A stretch of 64,000 nt of DNA from Mesorhizobium sp. YIM 152430 (GTDB taxonomy: Bacteria > Pseudomonadota > Alphaproteobacteria > Rhizobiales > Rhizobiaceae): positions 310,001 through 374,000 of the forward strand of contig NZ_JARGES010000027.1 of assembly GCF_029210365.1 (NCBI RefSeq), given 5' to 3'. The translations under genes and the position numbers were made by a program. Below, piece after piece: positions 1 to 10,675 of the stretch (the stretch's first letter is position 1; every line of letters starts with the position of its first letter). A model generated the notes under the pieces. That model saw only the letters and a list, made by a program, of their open reading frames with translations. It searched no databases and was not told where the DNA came from.

Positions 1-2
1 CC

Positions 3-463
3 AGCCGCATCAAGATCGTCGAGGACTACGATCCGTCGCTGCCGCCCGTCTTTGCCAATCGTGACCAGTTGATCCAGGTCTTCCTAAATCTGGTGAAAAA
101 CGCCGCCGAAGCCATTGGAAACGAACCGTCAGGTGAAATCACGCTCTCGACCGCATTTCGCCCGGGTATGAGGATCGCCGTTCCCGGAACGCGGGAACGT
201 ATCTCCCTGCCGCTCGAATTTTGCGTTCACGACAATGGCCCCGGTGTCTCGGAAGACATCCGCCCGATCCTCTTCGATCCTTTCATCTCCACCAAGCAGA
301 ACGGATCGGGCCTTGGCCTTGCACTCGTCGCCAAGATCGTCGGCGAGCATGGCGGCGTCATCGAATGCGATTCGACAGGCCGCGGCACGACCTTCCGCAT
401 CTTGATGCCGACCTGGAGGGAGCCACGGGGCGGCGCAACGCGCGATTATCAGGAGCAGACAGC

Positions 464-467
<4 letters not shown>
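3..467 (+). CDS. ntrB: Nitrogen regulation sensor kinase NtrB, C-terminal part (5' end outside the window)
   Basis: Only the C-terminal ATPase half of a histidine kinase is present; the reading frame is open from base 3 and the phospho-accepting histidine lies before the window. Visible motifs are the N box ([13 protein letters not shown]), the G1 box (DNGPGV) and the G2 box (GSGLGLALV) of a HATPase_c fold. Its stop codon overlaps the start of ntrC by four bases (ATGA), so the pair is translationally coupled. NtrB phosphorylates NtrC when nitrogen is limiting and is held in check by PII protein (known for the family). Identity rests on the fold plus immediate coupling to an unmistakable ntrC. 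The codon at base 69 is an internal TTG leucine, not a start. Confidence 0.93.
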
Positions 468-1930
<1,463 letters not shown>

Positions 1931-2011
1931 CCTTCTGTCATTGCCAAAAATGTTGCACAATGGCCACAATGCGATGCATAGACTCGTCGCTTGCCGGGCA
2001 CATTGAGCACG

Positions 2012-4279
2012 ATGACGATAGAAACCACCGCACCCGAGGGCGCATTGCTGGGAACCGAAGGCCGCGCCGTCGAAGGGCGCAGGCTTGGCCTCATGCCGGG
2101 AATCGTCGCGGTCGTCTGCGCGCTTGTTGCGGCGGGGGTTTCCTTTGCCATTCTGCTCGGCCTGACGCCGGTCGCGCCCAACGCGTCGAACACGCTGATC
2201 CTGATAAGCGTCAATACCGGCTTCATTCTTCTGCTGCTCGGGCTGATCGGCTACGAGATCACGCGCATCTATCAGGCCCGCCGGCGCGGCAAGGCGGCGT
2301 CCCGGCTCCACGTCCGCATCGTCGCGATGTTCTCGCTGGTCGCCGCGATCCCTGCGATCCTCGTTGCCATCGTCGCCTCGGTGACGCTCGATCTCGGGCT
2401 GGACCGATGGTTCGAACTGCGCACCCGCGCGATCGTGTCGTCCTCGCTTTCGATCGCCGAAGCCTATGTGCAGGAGAATTCGCGCAGCCTTCAGGGCACG
2501 ACGCTGTCGATGGCCTTCGATCTCGACCAGGCGCGTTCGCTCTACAGCCTCGACCGGACCGGCTTTCGCCAGTTGATGAGCAATCATGTCCGCGGCCGCG
2601 CGCTCGCCCATGCCGCGTTGGTCCGCTCGGACGGCTCGCTGATCATCGAGGCCGAGACACCGGCCGGCATTCCGATGCCCGATGCGCCGCCCGAAGCGTT
2701 GCGCGCGGCTGCCGATGGCCAGCCGGTGCTGATCGAGCCGCGCTTCCGCAATGTCGTCGGTGCAATCATCCGCCTGCAACAGATCGACGACGCCTATCTG
2801 TTCACGGTGCGCGAACTCGACCCGGAAGTGATCCGCGCGCGCCAGATCGTTCGCGCCAACACCGACGAATATCGCGGCCTCGAACAGAACCGGATGACGA
2901 CGCAACTCGCCTTCGCCATCCTCTATCTCGGCGTGACGCTGATCGTGGTTCTGGCCGCGATCTGGACGGGCATCGCGGTGGCCGACCGGATCGTGCGGCC
3001 GATCCGGCAACTGATCGGCGCGGCGGACGAAGTGGCGAGCGGCAATCTCGACGTCTCGGTGCCTGTCAAGCAGACGGATGGCGATGTCGGCGCGCTTGGC
3101 CTGACGTTCAACGAGATGATCCGCCAGTTGAAGACACAGCGCAATCAGCTCGTTCGCGCCAAGGATGTGATGGACGAGCGTCGGCGTTTTTCCGAAGCTG
3201 TGCTGTCAGGCGTTTCGGCCGGCGTCATCGGCGTCGGGCCAAAAGGCGAGATCGCGATCGTCAATCGCTCCGTCGAAAAGATGCTGTCGGTGACGTCGAA
3301 ATCGCTCGTCGGCCAGCGTCTCCTCGACGTCCTGCCGCAGATTGGCGCAGTCCTCGAAAAGGGACGCGAGCTCGACCGGCCCGTCTATCGCGAACAGGTC
3401 GCTTTCTTCCGCAACGGGGCGGAGCGAACCTTCAACGTTCAGGTCACGACCGAGCGCAGTTCGGCGCGCGGTGGCGGGCGGTCCTACGTCGTCACGGTCG
3501 ACGACATCACCGATCTCGTCCAGGCCCAGCGATCGTCGGCCTGGGCGGACGTCGCCCGCCGCATCGCCCACGAAATCAAGAATCCGCTGACGCCGATCCA
3601 GCTTTCCGCCGAGCGCATCCGCCGCCGCTACGGCAAGGTCATCACCGAGGACCGCGAGGTCTTCGATCAATGCACCGAGACGATCATCCGCCAGGTTGGA
3701 GATATCGGCCGCATGGTGGACGAGTTCTCGTCCTTCGCGCGGATGCCCAAACCCGATATGCAGGACGTCGATCTGCGCGAGCCGCTTCGCGAGGCGTCCT
3801 TCCTCATCGAGGTCAGCCGGGCGGATATCGAGTTCAAGCGCGATTTCGGACCCGACGCGCTGATGGGCCGTTTCGACAGCCGCCTGCTGGCGCAGGCATT
3901 CGGCAACATCGTCAAGAACGCTTCCGAGGCGATCGAGCAGGTGTCGGATCGGCCCGGCGCGATCTTGGTGCGCGCCCGCCGCGCGGGTGCGAGTGCCGTC
4001 GTCGAGGTGCTCGACAATGGCAAGGGTCTGCCGAAGGAGAATCGCCAAAGGCTGCTCGAGCCCTACATGACCACGCGGGAGAAGGGCACGGGCCTTGGCC
4101 TTGCGATCGTCAAGAAGATCGTCGAGGACCACGGTGGCACGCTGCAACTCCTCGACGCGCCCGCCAGTTTCCATGGCGGCGTCGGCGCCCTCGTGCGGAT
4201 GGTATTTCCCCTCGGGGAGAAACAAGAGGCGGCGGCATCGACCGCCCCCGAGACTGAAGAGGTGACAGATGGCGTCTGA
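2012..4279 (+). CDS. ntrY: Membrane sensor histidine kinase NtrY
   Basis: 755-residue kinase. There are about four hydrophobic segments: two near the N-terminus, one around GYEI...IVAMFSLVAAIPAILVA, and one just before the HAMP region (LAFAILYLGVTLIVVLAA). A large extracytoplasmic loop lies between the last two. HAMP, PAS and HisKA follow, with the phospho-accepting His520 in RRIAHEIKNPLTPIQLSAER, then an ATPase domain (NIVKNASEAI, DNGKGL, GTGLGLAIVKKI). The ATG at 2012 is chosen; a TTG seven codons upstream is possible. NtrY partners NtrX and in alphaproteobacteria senses redox, oxygen or nitrogen status (family knowledge). The end overlaps ntrX by 11 bases. Confidence 0.95.
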   Translation: MTIETTAPEGALLGTEGRAVEGRRLGLMPGIVAVVCALVAAGVSFAILLGLTPVAPNASNTLILISVNTGFILLLLGLIGYEITRIYQARRRGKAASRLHVRIVAMFSLVAAIPAILVAIVASVTLDLGLDRWFELRTRAIVSSSLSIAEAYVQENSRSLQGTTLSMAFDLDQARSLYSLDRTGFRQLMSNHVRGRALAHAALVRSDGSLIIEAETPAGIPMPDAPPEALRAAADGQPVLIEPRFRNVVGAIIRLQQIDDAYLFTVRELDPEVIRARQIVRANTDEYRGLEQNRMTTQLAFAILYLGVTLIVVLAAIWTGIAVADRIVRPIRQLIGAADEVASGNLDVSVPVKQTDGDVGALGLTFNEMIRQLKTQRNQLVRAKDVMDERRRFSEAVLSGVSAGVIGVGPKGEIAIVNRSVEKMLSVTSKSLVGQRLLDVLPQIGAVLEKGRELDRPVYREQVAFFRNGAERTFNVQVTTERSSARGGGRSYVVTVDDITDLVQAQRSSAWADVARRIAHEIKNPLTPIQLSAERIRRRYGKVITEDREVFDQCTETIIRQVGDIGRMVDEFSSFARMPKPDMQDVDLREPLREASFLIEVSRADIEFKRDFGPDALMGRFDSRLLAQAFGNIVKNASEAIEQVSDRPGAILVRARRAGASAVVEVLDNGKGLPKENRQRLLEPYMTTREKGTGLGLAIVKKIVEDHGGTLQLLDAPASFHGGVGALVRMVFPLGEKQEAAASTAPETEEVTDGV

Positions 4280-5630
4280 TATTCTGATTGTCGACGACGA
4301 GGAGGATATCCGCGAACTCGTGTCCGGCATCCTGTCCGACGAAGGTCACGAAACGCGGACCGCATTCGACAGCGACAGCGCGCTCGCCTCGATCGCCGAC
4401 CGCGCGCCGCGCCTGGTCTTCCTCGACATCTGGCTGCAAGGTTCCAAGATGGACGGGCTGGAACTGCTCGACGCCATCAAGACCATGCACCCCGAATTGC
4501 CGGTGGTGATGATTTCCGGCCACGGCACGATCGAGACCGCCGTCTCGGCGATCCGAAAGGGCGCCTATGACTTCATCGAAAAGCCGTTCAAGGCCGACCG
4601 GCTGGTGCTGATCGCCGAACGGGCGCTCGAAACCTCCAAGCTGCGCCGCGAGGTCTCGGACCTGAAGAAGCGTTCGGGCGACAGCTTCGATCTCATCGGC
4701 ACGTCCAGCGCGATGGCGCAGCTTCGCCAGACCATCGACCGCGTCTCGCCCACCAACAGCCGCATCATGATCATCGGCCCGTCCGGCTCCGGCAAGGAAC
4801 TGGTCGCGCGCGCGATTCACGCGGCCTCGGCGCGCAAGAGCGCGCCCTTCGTCGCCGTCAACTCCGCGGCGATCACGCCCGAGCGCATGGAGATCGAACT
4901 TTTCGGCACCGAGGCCAACGGCGCCGAGCGCAAGGTCGGCGCGCTGGAACAGGCGCATGGCGGCATCCTCTATCTCGACGAGGTCGCCGACATGCCGCGC
5001 GAGACGCAGGCAAAGATCCTGCGCGTGCTCGTCGACCAGCAGTTCGAGCGCGTCGGCGGCACCAAGCGCGTCAAGGTCGACGTGCGCATCATCTCGTCGA
5101 CGGCCTACAATCTGGAGGATCTGATCGCGCAGGGCCGGTTCCGCCAGGACCTCTACCACCGTCTCGCCGTCGTTCCGGTCATGGTTCCGCCATTGGCCGA
5201 GCGGCGCGACGACATCCCGTTTCTCGTCGATCATTTCATGCGCCAGACGGCGCAGCAGGCCGGTATCCGAATGCGGCGCATCGGCAATGATGCCATGGCC
5301 GTTCTCCAGGCGCATAACTGGCCCGGCAACCTGCGTCAGTTGAAGAACAATATCGAGCGGCTGATGATCCTCTCGCGCGACGGCGAGGACGACAAGCCGA
5401 TCACGGCCGATCTTCTGCCGTCCGAGATCGGCGACGTGATGCCGCGCACGCCGACCCAGTCCGACCAGCACATCATGGCCCTTCCATTGCGCGAGGCTCG
5501 CGAACTGTTTGAAAAGGAATATCTGCTGGCGCAGATCAATCGTTTCGGCGGAAACATTTCGCGCACGGCCGAATTCATCGGCATGGAGCGTTCGGCGCTT
5601 CATCGAAAATTGAAGTCTCTCGGCGTTTGA
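4269..5630 (+). CDS. ntrX: Response regulator NtrX
   Basis: 453-residue regulator. The receiver has phospho-acceptor Asp53 (VFLDIWL), the AAA+ domain has Walker [16 protein letters not shown], and the C-terminal Fis-type helix-turn-helix reads NISRTAEFIGMERSALHRKL. Where NtrC has GAFTGA, this protein reads LFGTEANGAERKVGALEQ, so the sigma-54 contact loop is missing. That is usual for alphaproteobacterial NtrX and argues that it does not act as a classical sigma-54 activator. It overlaps the end of ntrY by 11 bases, so the two are translationally coupled. Known roles of the family include respiration, nitrogen metabolism and cell-envelope control. Confidence 0.95.
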   Translation: MASDILIVDDEEDIRELVSGILSDEGHETRTAFDSDSALASIADRAPRLVFLDIWLQGSKMDGLELLDAIKTMHPELPVVMISGHGTIETAVSAIRKGAYDFIEKPFKADRLVLIAERALETSKLRREVSDLKKRSGDSFDLIGTSSAMAQLRQTIDRVSPTNSRIMIIGPSGSGKELVARAIHAASARKSAPFVAVNSAAITPERMEIELFGTEANGAERKVGALEQAHGGILYLDEVADMPRETQAKILRVLVDQQFERVGGTKRVKVDVRIISSTAYNLEDLIAQGRFRQDLYHRLAVVPVMVPPLAERRDDIPFLVDHFMRQTAQQAGIRMRRIGNDAMAVLQAHNWPGNLRQLKNNIERLMILSRDGEDDKPITADLLPSEIGDVMPRTPTQSDQHIMALPLREARELFEKEYLLAQINRFGGNISRTAEFIGMERSALHRKLKSLGV

Positions 5631-5687
5631 TGCGGGTCTGAGCCTGGGCTAGAAGGGGCGGATCTAAATGACGGGACCGGACTTCAT

Positions 5688-7064
5688 ATGCGCGTAATCA
5701 TCTGCGGGGCGGGGCAGGTCGGCTACGGCATCGCCGAACGCCTGTCGGCCGAGCACAACGACGTGTCGGTCATCGACACCTCGGCGGAACTGATCCAGTC
5801 CGTGCGCGACAATCTCGATGCGCGCGGGTTCGTCGGGCACGGCTCACACCCCGACATGCTGGCGGCGGCCGGTGCCGAGGAAGCCGACATGATCATCGCC
5901 GTGACCTTGTATGACGAGGTCAACATGACCGCGTGCCAGGTCGCCCATTCGCTTTTCAACGTGCCGACCAAGATCGCCCGCATCCGGGCCCAGTCCTATC
6001 TCCAGCCGCACTATATGGACCTGTTCTCGCGCGAGCATCTGCCCATCGACGTGATCATTTCCCCCGAGCTGGAAGTCGGGGAAATGGTGTTGCGCCGCAT
6101 CGCGCTGCCGGGGGCGACCGACGTCGTGCGTTTTGCGGACAACAAGATCGCCATGGTCGCGATCGAGTGCATGGAAGACTGCCCGGTCATCAACACGCCG
6201 CTGTCGCAACTGACCGATCTCTTTCCAGATCTGCCGTCGACCGTGGTCGGCGTTTCGCGCGAAGGGCGGCTCTTCATTCCGCATTCGGCCGATCAACTGG
6301 TCGCCGGCGACCTTGCCTATGTCGTCACGACCAAGGACCAGGTTCGGCGCACGCTCAGTCTGTTCGGTCACGATGAGCAGGAGGCGACCCGCATCGTCAT
6401 CGCCGGCGGCGGCAATATCGGTCTCTACGTCGCCCGCACCATCGAGCTTCGCCAGAGCCGCACCAAGGTCAAGATCATCGAGGCTTCCCGCCGCCGCGCC
6501 GTCGCGATCGCAGATGAATTGCGCCGCACGGTCGTTCTCAACGGCAGCGCTCTCGACCAGAAGCTCTTGCAGGAGGCCGATATTGCCGAAGCCGACCTGA
6601 TGGTCGCGGTCACCAATGACGATCAGGTCAACATCCTGTCCTCGGTGCTGGCCAAGCAACTCGGCTGTAAGTCAAATCTCGTCCTCATCAACAACCCGAC
6701 CTATCACGACTTCACCGACATGCTCGGCATCGACGCGCATGTGAACCCGCGCACGGTCACGATCTCGCGCGTCTTGCAGCATGTGCGGCGCGGCCGCATC
6801 CGCGCGGTTCACTCGGTCCAGCGCGGCGCTGCCGAGATCATCGAGGCCGAGGCGCTGGAAACCTCGCCCTTGGTGGGGCCGGAGCTGCGCGAACTGGAAC
6901 TGCCGGACGGAATGCGCCTTGGCGCCATCTACCGCAATGGCGAAGTGCTGAAGCCTTCTGGCACAATGCGTATCAAGCCGAAGGACCGTATCGTCATGTT
7001 CGCCATGGCCAAGGCCGTGAAACAGGTCGAACAGCTCTTCCGGGTCAGTCTCGAATTCTTCTAG
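5688..7064 (+). CDS. trkA: Trk potassium uptake regulatory subunit TrkA
   Basis: 458-residue cytoplasmic protein with two RCK modules. The first NAD-binding motif is GAGQVGYGIAERL at the N-terminus. The second is GGGNIGLYVARTIE near residue 235. Each is followed by a TrkA-C like domain. It binds NAD(H)/ATP and gates the TrkH/TrkG potassium channel at the inner membrane (family knowledge); no trkH is present in the window. The position directly after ntrX is the conserved rhizobial order. It starts 57 bases after ntrX and ends 9 bases before the transaminase gene, so all are probably in one transcript. Confidence 0.95.
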   Translation: MRVIICGAGQVGYGIAERLSAEHNDVSVIDTSAELIQSVRDNLDARGFVGHGSHPDMLAAAGAEEADMIIAVTLYDEVNMTACQVAHSLFNVPTKIARIRAQSYLQPHYMDLFSREHLPIDVIISPELEVGEMVLRRIALPGATDVVRFADNKIAMVAIECMEDCPVINTPLSQLTDLFPDLPSTVVGVSREGRLFIPHSADQLVAGDLAYVVTTKDQVRRTLSLFGHDEQEATRIVIAGGGNIGLYVARTIELRQSRTKVKIIEASRRRAVAIADELRRTVVLNGSALDQKLLQEADIAEADLMVAVTNDDQVNILSSVLAKQLGCKSNLVLINNPTYHDFTDMLGIDAHVNPRTVTISRVLQHVRRGRIRAVHSVQRGAAEIIEAEALETSPLVGPELRELELPDGMRLGAIYRNGEVLKPSGTMRIKPKDRIVMFAMAKAVKQVEQLFRVSLEFF

Positions 7065-7073
7065 GAAAAGTCG

Positions 7074-7937
7074 ATGCCGAAAATCGCCTATGTCAACGGT
7101 CGCTACCTGCCGCATCGCGACGCCGCCGTCCATGTCGAGGATCGCGGCTACCAGTTCGCCGACGGCGTCTACGAGGTCTGCGAGGTCGCGCGCGGCTACA
7201 TCATCGACATGACGCCGCATCTCGACCGGCTCGACCGCTCGCTGCGTGAGTTGAAGATCGGTTGGCCGATGTCGCGCTCGGCGCTTCAGACGATCATGCG
7301 CGAGGTCGTTTCGCGCAACGGCGTCGTCAACGGCCTCGTCTATCTTCAGGTGACGCGCGGCGTAGCACCCCGCGACCATGTCTTTCCCGCCGCGCACACG
7401 CGCCCGTCTCTCGTCGTCACCGCCAAGAAGGCGAGTCCGCAGGCCGCCGCCAGGCGAGCCGAGACCGGCATCAAGGTCATCACCGTTCCGGAAAACCGGT
7501 GGGAGCGCGTCGACATCAAGTCCGTCGGCCTCCTTCCCAACGTGCTTGCGCGCCAGAAGGCGAAGGAAGCGGGCGCCCAGGAAGCCTGGTTCGTCGATCC
7601 CGACGGCACGGTCAAGGAAGGCGCCGCCACCAATGTCTGGATCGTGACGAAGGACGGCAAGCTGAAGACGAGGCCGGCCGAATCCGGCATTCTCAAGGGG
7701 ATCACGCGATCCACGGTGATGCGCGTGGCCGAGACGCTCGGGCTCGAAGTCGAAGAGCGAGGATTCACCGTCGATGAGGCGAAAGGCGCCCGCGAAGCCT
7801 TCATCACGGCGGCGACCACTCTCGTCATGCCGGTGGTCGAAATCGACGGCCAACCGGTCGCCAACGGGCATCCGGGCTCCATCACACTTTCGCTGCGCAG
7901 GGCCTTTTTTGACGTTGCGGAGAAAAGTGCGGCCTGA
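7074..7937 (+). CDS. dat: D-amino-acid aminotransferase (PLP fold type IV)
   Basis: 287 residues, the usual length for fold-type IV transaminases. The pyridoxal-phosphate lysine is Lys149 in RVDIKSVGLLPNVLARQKA, a context characteristic of D-alanine transaminases. The cofactor-binding glutamate lies in the KEGAATNVWIV segment. It interconverts D-amino acids and 2-oxo acids, for example D-Ala + 2-oxoglutarate to pyruvate + D-Glu, supplying D-Glu/D-Ala for peptidoglycan (family inference). Branched-chain aminotransferase (IlvE) is the main alternative, but the DIKS...LLPN context favours Dat. It sits 9 bases after trkA. Confidence 0.85.
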   Translation: MPKIAYVNGRYLPHRDAAVHVEDRGYQFADGVYEVCEVARGYIIDMTPHLDRLDRSLRELKIGWPMSRSALQTIMREVVSRNGVVNGLVYLQVTRGVAPRDHVFPAAHTRPSLVVTAKKASPQAAARRAETGIKVITVPENRWERVDIKSVGLLPNVLARQKAKEAGAQEAWFVDPDGTVKEGAATNVWIVTKDGKLKTRPAESGILKGITRSTVMRVAETLGLEVEERGFTVDEAKGAREAFITAATTLVMPVVEIDGQPVANGHPGSITLSLRRAFFDVAEKSAA

Positions 7938-8119
7938 TAACCACTTGACGGGGCCGGGATCTTCAAGTCGACGGGCTTTTCAGGCCGGTTGTGCGTTCGA
8001 AAAGAGCCGATTATCTTGGCACTTGAGCACTTTCGCATTCAGGTGTGCAGAGCCTGGATGCGTGGTTGTTCAGCCATCAATAACGATATGCTTCAGCGCA
8101 TCGGCGAAAGAAAAAAACA

Positions 8120-8368
8120 ATGGCGGAACGTACGCAAAACCTCCAGGACCTGTTCCTCAACTCCGTACGCAAGAGCAAGAATCCCCTCACGATCTTCCTG
8201 ATCAACGGCGTCAAGCTGACGGGTGTCGTGACCTCCTTCGACAATTTCTGCGTGCTGCTGCGCCGCGACGGGCATTCGCAGCTCGTCTACAAGCACGCCA
8301 TCTCGACCATCATGCCGAGCCAGCCCGTGCAGATGTTCGAGGGCGAAGAAAACGGCCGGGACGGCTGA
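8120..8368 (+). CDS. hfq: RNA chaperone Hfq
   Basis: 82-residue Sm-like protein. Sm1 ([31 protein letters not shown]) and Sm2 ([13 protein letters not shown]) are intact, including the QDLFLN distal/proximal face residues and the YKHAIST motif. It forms a hexameric ring that pairs small RNAs with mRNAs; in rhizobia it affects nitrogen metabolism and symbiosis (family knowledge). The short C-terminal tail is typical of alphaproteobacteria. The start ATG follows an A-rich leader (GAAAGAAAAAAACA). A 182-base intergenic region upstream probably carries its own promoter. hflX follows with no gap. Confidence 0.97.
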   Translation: MAERTQNLQDLFLNSVRKSKNPLTIFLINGVKLTGVVTSFDNFCVLLRRDGHSQLVYKHAISTIMPSQPVQMFEGEENGRDG

Positions 8369-9754
8369 TTGAACGCACCTGACACCGAGGGGCGCAAGCC
8401 GCGCCGCGCACACGGTCCCGTCGATGACGGAACGATGGCGCCGCCGACGCGCGCCGTCGTCATCGTGCCCGTTCTCACCAGGGCGCCGCGCGGGCAGGAA
8501 GACGAGCGCGTCTCCGCCGCTCTGATGCAGCGCAGTCCCGAGGCGCGGCTCGAAGAGGCCGTGGGCCTCGCGCTGGCCATCGAACTCGAAATCGCCGACC
8601 GCCAGATCGTGACGATCGCCGACCCGAAACCCGCCACCCTGATCGGGAGCGGCAAGGTCGATGAGATCGGCGAGGCGGTCAAGACGCATGAGGCCGACCT
8701 CGTCGTCGTCGATCATCCGCTGACGCCGGTGCAGCAGCGCAATCTCGAAAAGGCGTGGAACGCCAAGGTGCTCGACCGCACCGGCATCATCCTTGAGATC
8801 TTCGGTCGCCGCGCACGCACCAAGGAAGGCGTGTTGCAGGTCGATCTGGCGCATCTCAACTACCAGCGCGGCCGGCTCGTTCGCTCCTGGACCCACCTCG
8901 AGCGCCAGCGCGGCGGCGCCGGTTTCCTCGGCGGCCCCGGCGAAACGCAGATCGAGGCCGATCGGCGGATGCTTCAGGAGAAGATCACCAGGCTGAAGCG
9001 CGAACTCGAAACCGTTCGGCGCACGCGCGACCTGCACCGCGCAAAACGCCGCAAGGTGCCGTATCCGATCGTTGCCATCGTCGGATACACGAATGCCGGC
9101 AAGTCGACGCTTTTCAACCGCCTGACGGGCTCCGAAGTGCTGGCCGAGGACATGCTTTTCGCCACGCTCGATCCGACATTGCGCCGCGTGCGCCTGCCGC
9201 ATGGCAGCGTCGTCATCCTCTCCGATACGGTCGGCTTCATTTCGGATCTGCCGACGCATCTCGTCGCCGCCTTCCGCGCGACGCTGGAAGAGGTGGTCGA
9301 GGCCGATCTCGTCCTTCACGTGCGCGACATTTCGGACCTCGACACCGCCGCGCAGGCCGCCGATGTCGCGCGCATCCTCTCCGATCTGGGCGTCGAGGCC
9401 GGCGACAGCCGCCATGTGCTCGAAGTCTGGAACAAGATCGACCTGCTCGACGATCAGGCGCGCCAGAACCTGCCGCGCGAACAGGTCGACGAAGGCCCGA
9501 TCCTGATTTCGGCGATCACGGGCGAAGGGGTCGACCATCTGCTCGATGTGGTGGAGGCGCGGATTTCCGGCTCCCTCGACGAGGCGCAGTTCACCTTCGG
9601 CCCGCAGGATGGACCGGCCATCGACTGGGTCTACCGCAATGGAGCGGTGATTGCCCGCGAGGATCGCGAGGACGGCTCGGTCGCGCTCAAGGTCCGCGCG
9701 CCATCGGCCGTCATCAGCGAGATCGCCAAGCGCCGGAAATCAGCGGAAAAGTAG
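8369..9754 (+). CDS. hflX: Ribosome-associated GTPase HflX
   Basis: 461 residues. An N-terminal HflX-specific domain contains the glycine-rich segment GGAGFLGGPGETQIEADRR, followed by a coiled linker. The C-terminal G domain has G1 GYTNAGKSTLFNRL, G3 DTVGFI and G4 NKID. It is a GTPase that splits stalled or hibernating ribosomes under stress (family knowledge). The start is a TTG immediately after the hfq stop codon, implying coupled translation, with the hfq 3' end supplying the initiation region. It ends two bases before the convergent mazG stop. Confidence 0.95.
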   Translation: MNAPDTEGRKPRRAHGPVDDGTMAPPTRAVVIVPVLTRAPRGQEDERVSAALMQRSPEARLEEAVGLALAIELEIADRQIVTIADPKPATLIGSGKVDEIGEAVKTHEADLVVVDHPLTPVQQRNLEKAWNAKVLDRTGIILEIFGRRARTKEGVLQVDLAHLNYQRGRLVRSWTHLERQRGGAGFLGGPGETQIEADRRMLQEKITRLKRELETVRRTRDLHRAKRRKVPYPIVAIVGYTNAGKSTLFNRLTGSEVLAEDMLFATLDPTLRRVRLPHGSVVILSDTVGFISDLPTHLVAAFRATLEEVVEADLVLHVRDISDLDTAAQAADVARILSDLGVEAGDSRHVLEVWNKIDLLDDQARQNLPREQVDEGPILISAITGEGVDHLLDVVEARISGSLDEAQFTFGPQDGPAIDWVYRNGAVIAREDREDGSVALKVRAPSAVISEIAKRRKSAEK

Positions 9755-9756
9755 AA

Positions 9757-10572
9757 TCAGGCGCGCTTTGCCGCCTGCCAGTGACCTTCCATCTCGTCGA
9801 GACTCGCCTCATTGAGACTGCTTCCATTGGCGCTCAGCGCGCGCTCGACATGGTGGAAGCGCTTGCAGAACTTGTCGTTGGTCCCGCGCAGCGCTTCCTC
9901 TGCATCGATGCCGAGATGCCGGCCGAGATTGACCAGCGCGAACAGCACGTCGCCGAATTCGTCCTTGATCGCCGCCGTCTCGCCCGCATCGAGCGCGCCT
10001 CGCAACTCGTCGACCTCCTCGGAAATCTTGTCTAGTATCGGCCCCGGCTCCTTCCAGTCGAAGCCGACCTTCGCCGCGCGCTGCTGCAATTTCAGCGCCC
10101 GCGTCAGCGCGGCGTGGCCGACAGGCACGTCGTCGAGATAGCCGTGTTCGGCGACCGTGATGCCGCGCGCTTCGCGTTCCGCCTTCTTCTCCGCACGTTC
10201 CTCCGCCTTGATTTTCTCCCACATGCCCTTGGCCAGCTTCGCGCCACGAACGGCGTCCGGACCGAAGACATGCGGATGGCGGCGTATCATCTTCTTCGTG
10301 ATTGCCTCGACGACATCGCCGAACGCGAACGCGCCCTGTTCCTCGGCCATCCGCGAATGGAACACGACCTGAAGCAACAGGTCGCCCAGTTCATCACGCA
10401 GGTCGGCCAGGTCGCCGCGTTCGATCGCGTCGGACACCTCATAGGCTTCCTCGATCGTATAGGGCGCGATCGACGCGAAATCCTGTTCGATGTCCCACGG
10501 ACAGCCCGTCTGCGGGTCGCGCAGCGCGGTCATGATTTCGATCAGGCGGGAAATGTCGCGGGAGGGCTGCAT
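9757..10572 (-). CDS. mazG: Nucleoside triphosphate pyrophosphohydrolase MazG
   Basis: 271 residues with two MazG repeats. The first, catalytic-type repeat has EEAYEVSDAIERGD...LRDELGDLLLQVVFHSRMAEE, giving the EExxE and EExxD metal-binding signatures. The second has EEVDELRGAL...KDEFGDVLFALVNLGRHL. It hydrolyses NTPs and dNTPs to monophosphates and PPi, a house-cleaning role that also affects ppGpp levels (family knowledge). The chosen ATG begins MQPSRDISRL, matching usual MazG N-termini, with GGAG about 12 bases upstream. An in-frame ATG at 10620 would add 16 unsupported residues. It is convergent with hflX. Confidence 0.93.
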   Translation of the reverse strand: MQPSRDISRLIEIMTALRDPQTGCPWDIEQDFASIAPYTIEEAYEVSDAIERGDLADLRDELGDLLLQVVFHSRMAEEQGAFAFGDVVEAITKKMIRRHPHVFGPDAVRGAKLAKGMWEKIKAEERAEKKAEREARGITVAEHGYLDDVPVGHAALTRALKLQQRAAKVGFDWKEPGPILDKISEEVDELRGALDAGETAAIKDEFGDVLFALVNLGRHLGIDAEEALRGTNDKFCKRFHHVERALSANGSSLNEASLDEMEGHWQAAKRA

Positions 10573-10621
10573 ATCGGGTATGTCTCCAGAAGACGCCTTG
10601 ATAGCGCAGTCGCGGCACATG

Positions 10622-10657
10622 AAAAAGGCCGCAGTCGCGCTCGGCGGCTGCGGCCTT
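10622..10657 (-). terminator. Rho-independent terminator of the GPR-like gene
   Basis: On the minus strand AAGGCCGCAG pairs with CTGCGGCCTT around a 13-base loop and runs directly into TTTTT. It lies 19 bases beyond the stop of the giant coiled-coil gene and before mazG, so it should separate the two transcripts. Confidence 0.85.
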
Positions 10658-10675
10658 GCTTCCGTTTGCGGTGCC

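Noticed and set aside
1960-4257. Alternative plus-frame of 765 codons inside ntrY
   Set aside because: Arg/Pro-rich out-of-frame reading of ntrY; the NtrY frame carries all kinase motifs.
8010-8035. TTGGCAC-like sequence upstream of hfq as a possible sigma-54 promoter
   Set aside because: The -12 GC is not at the required distance from the -24 GG (TGGCAC-N5-TTGC not met).
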